Below, piece by piece: positions 6,562-10,506 of a DNA stretch of 10,506 nucleotides. This stretch comes from Methanomicrobiales archaeon (GTDB lineage: Archaea > Halobacteriota > Methanomicrobia > Methanomicrobiales > Methanoculleaceae). The first letter of the stretch is position 1; each line of letters starts with the position of its first letter. The DNA is taken from assembly GCA_012797575.1 (NCBI GenBank), contig JAAZOW010000173.1, positions 1-10,506 of the forward strand, read 5' to 3'. Made by a program: the position numbers and the translations under genes. The notes under the pieces are model-generated. The model did no database searches. It was not told the DNA's origin and worked only from the letters and a program-made list of their open reading frames with translations.

Positions 6562-7145
6562 GGCGCAGCCGCTATGTTGAACGCCGCATTCACATCAGCA
6601 TGAGCGGCGTAGCCGCACCGCCGGCAGAGGAACTCTTTACCCCTCCGGACTCCCGGCTCACCGCACCGACTGCAACGCCGGGACGTGAACGCAGGGTCCA
6701 CGTAGACCACACAGACTCCAGCGTTCTGCGCCCGTGCCTCGATCAGCTTCTGGAGATGGTACAGCGATCCTTCATGCCGGGAGAGGGGGAGAGGGGCATT
6801 TGGCTCCTTTCGACCCGCAAACCCGGCTCCCCTGAGATCCTCAAGCTTGATGCCGCACCAGAGCTGCCGGGCCATCTTCACGACCTCTCCTGCGACCTCC
6901 CGGTTCCTATCCCCCTGGATACTGCGTTCGCGGGCCCTGCGTCTCAAGATCCTCTTATACGTTGAAGTGCTGCTGTACCGCCTGCAACGATCAGCACACA
7001 ACTCCTCCTCCTCCACACGCTCCGGCCATCTGCCGAGCATGACCACCCCTCCGCTCGCCGGGTGAGCAACGACGGCAAGGTGCCCGGTGGTGTTGAGGTC
7101 GACCCCGATCCAGTCGACGGCCTGGGGGTCATCTCCGGGGTGCAA
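6546..7145 (-). CDS. tnpB: N-terminally truncated TnpB (RuvC plus zinc ribbon only), IS200/IS605-type
   Basis: The 199-residue frame is the C-terminal half of a TnpB/OrfB protein, the RNA-guided nuclease of IS200/IS605-type elements. Full-length TnpB is about 370-410 residues. RuvC acids are present: D16 (WIGVDLNTTGHLAVV), E102 (GIKLEDLRG) and D184 (AHADVNAAFNIA). The gaps of 86 and 82 residues are close to those I recall for ISDra2 TnpB (D191, E278, D361). The zinc ribbon has CSRCG (C158, C161) and CRRCG (C174, C177), preceded by VDPAFTSRR. The N-terminal REC and WED part is absent: upstream comes a TGA stop directly before the TTG start, then 80 bp to the HAD stop with no TnpB-like sequence in any frame. 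TTG at 7145 follows a strong AAGGAGGG by 5 nt, so expression is possible. No transposase tnpA is present. It may be a decayed insertion or a retained RuvC-only protein. Confidence 0.85.
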   Translation of the reverse strand: MHPGDDPQAVDWIGVDLNTTGHLAVVAHPASGGVVMLGRWPERVEEEELCADRCRRYSSTSTYKRILRRRARERSIQGDRNREVAGEVVKMARQLWCGIKLEDLRGAGFAGRKEPNAPLPLSRHEGSLYHLQKLIEARAQNAGVCVVYVDPAFTSRRCSRCGEPGVRRGKEFLCRRCGYAAHADVNAAFNIAAAPPSRA

Positions 7146-7150
7146 TCATA

Positions 7151-7158
7151 CCCTCCTT
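7151..7158 (-). promoter_or_regulatory. Strong ribosome binding site for the truncated tnpB
   Basis: AAGGAGGG on the minus strand ends 5 nt before TTG (7145), the first start in the RuvC frame. An ATG at 7149 is only 1 nt from it and opens a six-codon frame. The TTG start therefore fits better. Confidence 0.5.
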
Positions 7159-7197
7159 GGAACCATCCATGCGCTGGAGGATCTGGTTGCTGGTGTA

Positions 7198-7207
7198 CCA
7201 TATACCC
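7198..7207 (-). promoter_or_regulatory. TATA-like element upstream of the truncated tnpB
   Basis: GGGTATATGG on the minus strand would place a transcript start near 7170-7178, giving a short leader carrying the Shine-Dalgarno at 7151..7158. It lies just past the HAD stop codon. It is a single match to a short consensus. Confidence 0.3.
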
Positions 7208-7224
7208 ACCGCCCGCGCCATACC

Positions 7225-7890
7225 TCAGGCGCCATAGCGCCGCCACGCCTCACTGACATGGAGCGCCTGCATCCCGATACGTCGAGGCGCGAAGATATCA
7301 TCTCTCCCGGTATCCCCGATGAAGAGAACCTCAAGAGGGCGGAGCCCCATACGCTCGAGGGCCGCTGCGTATATTCTCGGATCGGGTTTTTTGTAGCCAA
7401 AGTCCGATGAGAAGATGACGAACTCAAACAGATCGTAGAGGCCAAGCGCCCGCATCTCCAGCTCAGAAAAGACCCGCTGCCCGTTCGAGACGACGCCGAG
7501 TTTCTTCGTCGCACCGAAGAGGTCGAGCAACCTCCGGCTCTTCTCGATGACGCCGAGCCGCCTGAGCGAGGCGGCCCGGAACGCCCGGGCAGTCTCGGCC
7601 CCGAGCCGGTCGGGATCGATCTCCCATATGCTGGACTCTGCGCAGATGTCGGCGAAGACCTCTTCGACCCGGATCTCAGGGTAGCGCTCCCCGGTCCGGT
7701 CGGCCGCCTCCTGTGCCCGCTTGAAGTAGCGTTCCTGCAGGAACTCGGGCGGTATATCGACCCCCTGGTAGAGCAGCCACCGGGAGAGATACTGGTGGGT
7801 CCTGATATCGCGCTCATCGGTCAGGATATCGATGAGCGTCCCGTAACAGTCGAAGAGAACCCCTGCTACCCCAGTCCTGCGGCAAGACAT
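7225..7890 (-). CDS. HAD-superfamily hydrolase with a DxYGT motif I
   Basis: The 221-residue product has a complete HAD core with an inserted helical cap (about 22-110). Motif I is FDCYGTLID with nucleophile D14; motif II is VVSNG with S135; motif III is KKPDP with K167/K168; motif IV is GDTGRDD with D193 and D198. The residue two after the nucleophile is Y16, not the Asp of ordinary HAD phosphatases; Tyr there is typical of the haloacid-dehalogenase-type subgroup, so a simple phosphatase label is unsafe. Start: ATG at 7890 lies 7 nt after GGGAGG (7898..7903). An in-frame start at 7914 is less well supported. The first 25 nt overlap the end of the kinase gene in another frame, and the Shine-Dalgarno lies inside that gene, so translation of the two is probably coupled. 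Confidence 0.88.
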   Translation of the reverse strand: MSCRRTGVAGVLFDCYGTLIDILTDERDIRTHQYLSRWLLYQGVDIPPEFLQERYFKRAQEAADRTGERYPEIRVEEVFADICAESSIWEIDPDRLGAETARAFRAASLRRLGVIEKSRRLLDLFGATKKLGVVSNGQRVFSELEMRALGLYDLFEFVIFSSDFGYKKPDPRIYAAALERMGLRPLEVLFIGDTGRDDIFAPRRIGMQALHVSEAWRRYGA

Positions 7891-8798
7891 GCCTCCGCCT
7901 CCCGGAGCAACCATTCGCGCTCACCCACCCTCCAGGGCAACCGGGTGATCCTGAGATAGCCGAGTGCCATGAAGAACGGCAGGTCGGCGGTGTGGCTGCA
8001 AAACTCTGCCTCGTCCGTGCTATAGTGCCAGAGGAGGTGGCCGATGTAGTCCTCAGCCCGGGCGTTCCCGATCGAGGCCTTGATCTCAGCGGCAAGGATC
8101 CCGGGATCGCGGATGCGGTGGGCGTGATCCCGGGCCCCCTCAAAGTCTATCGCCCAGGTCCTGTCATCGTAGAGGTAGTTTGCGGGTGTGGCGTCACCGT
8201 GGGCCATACACCCCTCATCCCGGCTGATCCGGGCGCTGTGCCACCATGCCCCAAGCAGCCGGTTGAACCGTTTCCGCCGGCGAGACGAGAGTCTGTTCTG
8301 GTCGAGGACCTTGTGGAAGTAGGCAAACTCACGTTCCCGGTCACAGTAGGTCTGCGTGCTGTCGTGGAGTCGCCTGAGCAGATGTGCAACATCGGTCAGG
8401 GGGTCGTAGAGGGACGTCCCCGTTGCGATGAGCCCCCGCAGGCTTGTGCCCGGAACATACCCGGTCACAAGGACCGAGTGAAATCGGCGACTCATTGCGA
8501 GTGCACAGGGAACAGGGATCCAGTCTGATACGCATCGAAGCCGATGGTACTCATTCTTCATCGCCTTATTCGGGTTATAGCGGGTGTTGGCACCGCACGG
8601 AGCGCCGAAGAATTTGCCGATGACACTGATCCCGGTATCGACAAACTCGTATCGGCAGACAACGTGCGATGCGGGCTCTATCCGGTAAACCCTGATATCA
8701 CCATCATATCCTGACAGCCGGTTGGCAAGGGTGCCCGCAAGCCAGTCCCGGAAGGCGTCGCCCGGTTCCAAATACCCAATCTCTTTCTCGATCGCCAT
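7866..8798 (-). CDS. Aminoglycoside phosphotransferase (APH)-like small-molecule kinase
   Basis: The 310-residue product has the protein-kinase-like fold of the APH/choline kinase family. The catalytic loop is HGDATPANYLYDD (H200, D202, N207) and the metal-binding motif is AIDFEGA (D218, E220). In the N lobe, VIGKFF places a candidate ATP-binding lysine at K62, and VTGYVPGTSLRGL at 111-123 is the hinge region seen in APH-like enzymes. Residues 140-180 hold a helical stretch with LLRRLHDS. The substrate is unknown; in methanogens such kinases are more likely to act on metabolites than on antibiotics. Start: ATG at 8798 follows GAGAGGAG (8807..8814) by 8 nt; a TTG six codons upstream would overlap that site. 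The gene leads an operon with the HAD gene, which overlaps its last 25 nt. Confidence 0.87.
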   Translation of the reverse strand: MAIEKEIGYLEPGDAFRDWLAGTLANRLSGYDGDIRVYRIEPASHVVCRYEFVDTGISVIGKFFGAPCGANTRYNPNKAMKNEYHRLRCVSDWIPVPCALAMSRRFHSVLVTGYVPGTSLRGLIATGTSLYDPLTDVAHLLRRLHDSTQTYCDREREFAYFHKVLDQNRLSSRRRKRFNRLLGAWWHSARISRDEGCMAHGDATPANYLYDDRTWAIDFEGARDHAHRIRDPGILAAEIKASIGNARAEDYIGHLLWHYSTDEAEFCSHTADLPFFMALGYLRITRLPWRVGEREWLLREAEACLAAGLG

Positions 8799-8841
8799 TC
8801 TTCTGGCTCCTCTCAATCACCGGGCATGATGCACGCAATGG

Positions 8842-8851
8842 TAATGAATAT
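8842..8851 (-). promoter_or_regulatory. TATA-like element upstream of the kinase-HAD operon
   Basis: ATATTCATTA on the minus strand is an AT-rich island in GC-rich DNA. A start about 25 nt downstream would give a leader of roughly 25 nt that carries the GAGAGGAG ribosome binding site. Confidence 0.35.
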
Positions 8852-9120
8852 GCCTGCTGCCGTGGCCAGCTCACACGGTCAGGGGCCGAACCGGCATCTC
8901 CCCTGAGTGGTGCGGCAGGTGCCATCTCCGCGAGGGGACACAAAACCGGTCAACCGGCGGGGACGGAGTCAAACCCGGGGGAGGAGGGATCGGATGCGGG
9001 ATGGACCCGCACCTCGCACAGCACCTGATTCTGGCAGATGGTCCGGGACACGGTGTGGTGAGCACGGATCGATCACCGGCCCCGCAAGATTCATACCGCT
9101 CCGTCCCATACACCCTCTTG

Positions 9121-9164
9121 AAAGGAGGTACCGGCCGCAACCGCCCCGGGAGGCCGGACGAACC
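9121..9164 (+). promoter_or_regulatory. Shine-Dalgarno apparently bridged to its start codon by a hairpin
   Basis: AAAGGAGGT at 9121..9129 is a near-perfect Shine-Dalgarno but ends 35 nt before the ATG at 9165, with no closer start codon. Between them CCGGCC (9131..9136) pairs perfectly with GGCCGG (9152..9157). If this stem forms, only 8 unpaired nucleotides (9130 and 9158..9164) remain between the site and ATG, which is a normal spacing. A second, weaker site GGGAGG at 9148..9153 lies 11 nt before ATG and would be partly hidden in the stem. Confidence 0.5.
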
Positions 9165-9512
9165 ATGGAACGCAGACTTGACGAGAGAGACTTTGCGATA
9201 CTCCGAAGACTGGCGCCTGAGTACGAAGGGGTTCTCTGCCCGGAGGCCGGGCACGAGTTCCACTCGATCCTCCCGCCGGTCTCAAACCATATCGCGGCAG
9301 ACGAGGAAGACTTCAGGGAACGGGTCAGCCGCCTCTCAGAAGAGGACTGGCGCTACCTTGCCGATCGGATCCTCTCCGGCCGGGAAGACCTCTGGTGCGT
9401 GCCGGAAGAGGATATCGAGACCGTCGTCGCATACATCCGGGAAGCGGTCTCGGAGGAGGCGGCGGAGCAGATCGGCAGACTCTACCGCCTCTCTGGGTAT
9501 GAGATCCTCTAG
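9165..9512 (+). CDS. Small acidic helical protein, function unknown
   Basis: The 115-residue product is acidic and predicted helical, with no transmembrane segment or signal peptide. It contains two cysteines (VLCPEAGHEF and DLWCVPEED), with a histidine near the first, but no clear metal motif. The second half, AADEEDFRERVSRLSEEDWR then YLADRILSGREDL, reads as an amphipathic helix pair. I do not recognise a family. Start: ATG at 9165 (MERRLDERDFAIL) begins the part with normal composition; the frame stays open upstream but gives low-complexity basic residues. Its ribosome binding site arrangement is unusual and is described separately. It is followed by 147 bp and then the DUF2124 gene, which has its own promoter. 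Confidence 0.7.
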   Translation: MERRLDERDFAILRRLAPEYEGVLCPEAGHEFHSILPPVSNHIAADEEDFRERVSRLSEEDWRYLADRILSGREDLWCVPEEDIETVVAYIREAVSEEAAEQIGRLYRLSGYEIL

Positions 9513-9602
9513 GCCGGGTGCAGCCAAGTCCCACGGCATCGGGGAAACATTGCATCCCCGGCCATACCCCTGATCGCCAGAGACGGCTCACGGTACGGTG
9601 CG

Positions 9603-9619
9603 TGGGGCGCATCGCCCCA
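9603..9619. promoter_or_regulatory. Perfect 7-bp inverted repeat just upstream of the DUF2124 TATA box
   Basis: TGGGGCG (9603..9609) and CGCCCCA (9613..9619) are separated by CAT. The repeat ends about 11 nt before the TATA element. It may be an operator for a dimeric regulator; as RNA it could be 3'-end structure for the upstream gene, but no T tract follows. Confidence 0.4.
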
Positions 9620-9628
9620 TCCAGAAGC

Positions 9629-9638
9629 AGTATATACC
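9629..9638 (+). promoter_or_regulatory. TATA box of a leaderless promoter for the DUF2124 gene
   Basis: AGTATATACC matches the archaeal TATA box. Its centre lies about 26 nt before the ATG at 9660, so transcription should start at or next to the start codon. No Shine-Dalgarno sequence is present, which agrees with a leaderless message. Confidence 0.65.
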
Positions 9639-9659
9639 GCCGGCGACAACAAGACCCTT

Positions 9660-10142
9660 ATGGAACTAAAAGAGCAACTCTCAGGCGTCCCCGGGATGCT
9701 CCGACCGTTCAAGGCCTATCTCCGCGAGGCAGGGCTTGGCGCCGGTGACCAGGTCGTCTACTACGGCTGCCCCGGCACCTGTACACCCTTCATCGAGCTC
9801 CTGGGGTTCGCCGTCCGCGACCTCCCGATCGAACAGATCTACGTCCCGTATGTAGATGAAGCGGCGGCAAAGGTGATCCGTCTCATCGACGGGGTCGGAA
9901 TGCAGGCCGCTGGCGATGCGCCCCACGTTGCCCCGAAGGTGATCGTCCTCATGGGCGGGCTTGCGATGCCGGGTGTCCCGGTCACCAGGGATGAGGTGCA
10001 GGCAGCCATCAGCCCGCACAAGGACGCATCGATCGTGGGCGTCTGCTTCATGGAGATGTTTGAGAAAGGCGGCTGGCTCGATACGTTCGCGTTCGATCTG
10101 GTCATCGATGCCGCGCTCGATCCGGTCAGGATCTGGAGGTGA
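9660..10142 (+). CDS. DUF2124 family protein (methanogen-associated)
   Basis: The 160-residue product matches, from memory, the DUF2124 family of methanogens. Visible features are VVYYGCPGTCTPFIELLGFA at about 33-52 with the pair C37 and C41, VIVLMGGLAMPGVPVT at 94-109, and IVGVCFMEMF near 125-134. The alternating hydrophobic strands and glycine-rich turns suggest a Rossmann-like alpha/beta fold. The two cysteines in GCPGTC and C129 could bind metal or be redox-active, but this is inference; no function is established that I know of. The start is the ATG at 9660, placed exactly where a leaderless transcript from the TATA box at 9629..9638 would begin. Its last 17 nt overlap the 3' end of the convergent histidine kinase gene. 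Confidence 0.85.
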   Translation: MELKEQLSGVPGMLRPFKAYLREAGLGAGDQVVYYGCPGTCTPFIELLGFAVRDLPIEQIYVPYVDEAAAKVIRLIDGVGMQAAGDAPHVAPKVIVLMGGLAMPGVPVTRDEVQAAISPHKDASIVGVCFMEMFEKGGWLDTFAFDLVIDAALDPVRIWR

Positions 10143-10506
10143 CCGCCCGGGCTGCGGTCGGCGGCGGTCCGTATACCTGGCTGGAACGGGGCAGGGTGAA
10201 TCGGAAGGCGGCGCCCTCCCCGGGGCGTCCCGGCACCCGGTCCTCGACCCGGATCCAGCCACCGTAGCGCGTAACGAGCATCTTTGCTATGTAGAGACCA
10301 AGCCCCTTCCCGCTCCGGGCATTCGTTCCCGGCTTGAACCTGGAGAAGAGGGTAGGCTTGATCTGGTCCGGCACCCCCGGCCCCGTATCCACAACCGAGA
10401 CCTCGACGGTCTCGTCCCCCTCCTCGACGCAGATCTCGATCTCGACCCCCGGCTCTCCGAACTTGATGCTGTTGTTGACGAGATTCGTGAAGACCTCCAT
10501 GAGGAG
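10126..10506 (-). CDS. Sensor histidine kinase, C-terminal ATPase domain, N-terminus outside window
   Basis: The 126 visible residues are the HATPase_c domain of a histidine kinase; the frame is open to the right edge, so the sensor and dimerisation parts lie outside. The N box is EVFTNLVNNSIKFGEPG, the G1 box is VVDTGPGVP, the F box is LFSRFKPG, and the G2 box is GKGLGLYIAKML, all in normal order and spacing. The domain ends RFTLP and is followed by a short Pro/Arg/Ser tail of about 20 residues, so no receiver domain follows. Input signal and partner cannot be told from this part. The stop codon lies within the convergent DUF2124 gene, giving a 17-nt tail-to-tail overlap. Confidence 0.93.
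   Translation of the reverse strand, partial: LLMEVFTNLVNNSIKFGEPGVEIEICVEEGDETVEVSVVDTGPGVPDQIKPTLFSRFKPGTNARSGKGLGLYIAKMLVTRYGGWIRVEDRVPGRPGEGAAFRFTLPRSSQVYGPPPTAARAVTSRS

Larger units (their letters stand above)
8799..9164. other. Divergent intergenic region with several inverted repeats
   Basis: No gene is supported in this 366-bp region; the frame of the downstream plus-strand gene stays open back to 8907 but the extra residues look like random Arg/Pro/Gly-rich translation. Visible structure: TCAGGGG at 8879..8885 with CCCCTGA at 8900..8906 (7-bp perfect), TGCGGG at 8995..9000 with CCCGCA at 9006..9011 (6-bp perfect, 5-nt loop), and the ribosome-binding hairpin at 9131..9157. The left part carries the presumed kinase operon promoter. 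Confidence 0.5.

Noticed and set aside
7146..7224. Search for the missing TnpB N-terminal half between tnpB and the HAD gene
   Set aside because: Only about 80 bp are available, and no frame resembles TnpB; the missing half is absent, not frameshifted.
1..10506. CRISPR array, tRNA or rRNA genes
   Set aside because: I saw no regularly spaced repeats and no tRNA or rRNA signature on either strand.

Overview
The window looks like a chromosomal segment of a methanogenic archaeon of the Methanomicrobiales, most likely Methanoculleus or a close relative. The clearest reason is the protein at 1924..2838. From memory it is nearly the same as the presenilin homologue of Methanoculleus marisnigri JR1 that was used for structural work, and its two catalytic aspartates fall within one residue of the published numbering. 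A DUF2124 protein (a methanogen family), an archaeal FEN-1, an archaeal Nog1-type GTPase and an MJ1232-type HTH-CBS regulator agree with this. The DNA is GC-rich, so the few AT-rich promoter-like patches stand out, and several genes appear to be leaderless. No database search was possible; family names rest on motifs and recall.

Layout. The left edge (1..552, minus) is the N-terminal part of an HTH-CBS regulator running out of the window. About 450 bp without a convincing gene follow (559..1010), with an AT-rich promoter-like patch and a long imperfect hairpin. Next come a Nog1-like GTPase (plus) and, convergent and overlapping it by 68 nt, the presenilin-type intramembrane aspartyl protease (minus). 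A short divergent promoter region with a palindromic TTAATTAA separates the protease from a small two-helix membrane protein (plus). After a 282-bp gap come FEN-1 (plus) and a convergent MscS channel (minus), then a HEAT-like helical-repeat protein (plus).

At 6507..7145 (minus) lies an IS200/IS605-type TnpB remnant. It is only the RuvC plus zinc-ribbon half, but its three catalytic acids and four zinc cysteines are intact, it has its own strong Shine-Dalgarno sequence, and a nested hairpin spans its 3' end. It is followed by a two-gene operon read leftward from 8798: an APH-like kinase and an overlapping HAD hydrolase. The right part holds a gap with several hairpins, a small acidic helical protein whose Shine-Dalgarno sequence seems to be bridged to its start codon by a hairpin, a leaderless DUF2124 gene behind a clear TATA box, and the C-terminal ATPase domain of a histidine kinase running off the right edge.

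Most genes here are single housekeeping or signalling units. Functional coupling is suggested only for the kinase-HAD operon (overlapping reading frames) and, more weakly, for the divergent protease and two-helix membrane protein. The points most worth checking are the RuvC-only TnpB with its possible omega-RNA-like tail, the hairpin-bridged ribosome binding site at 9121..9164, and the structured intergenic stretch near 784..835.
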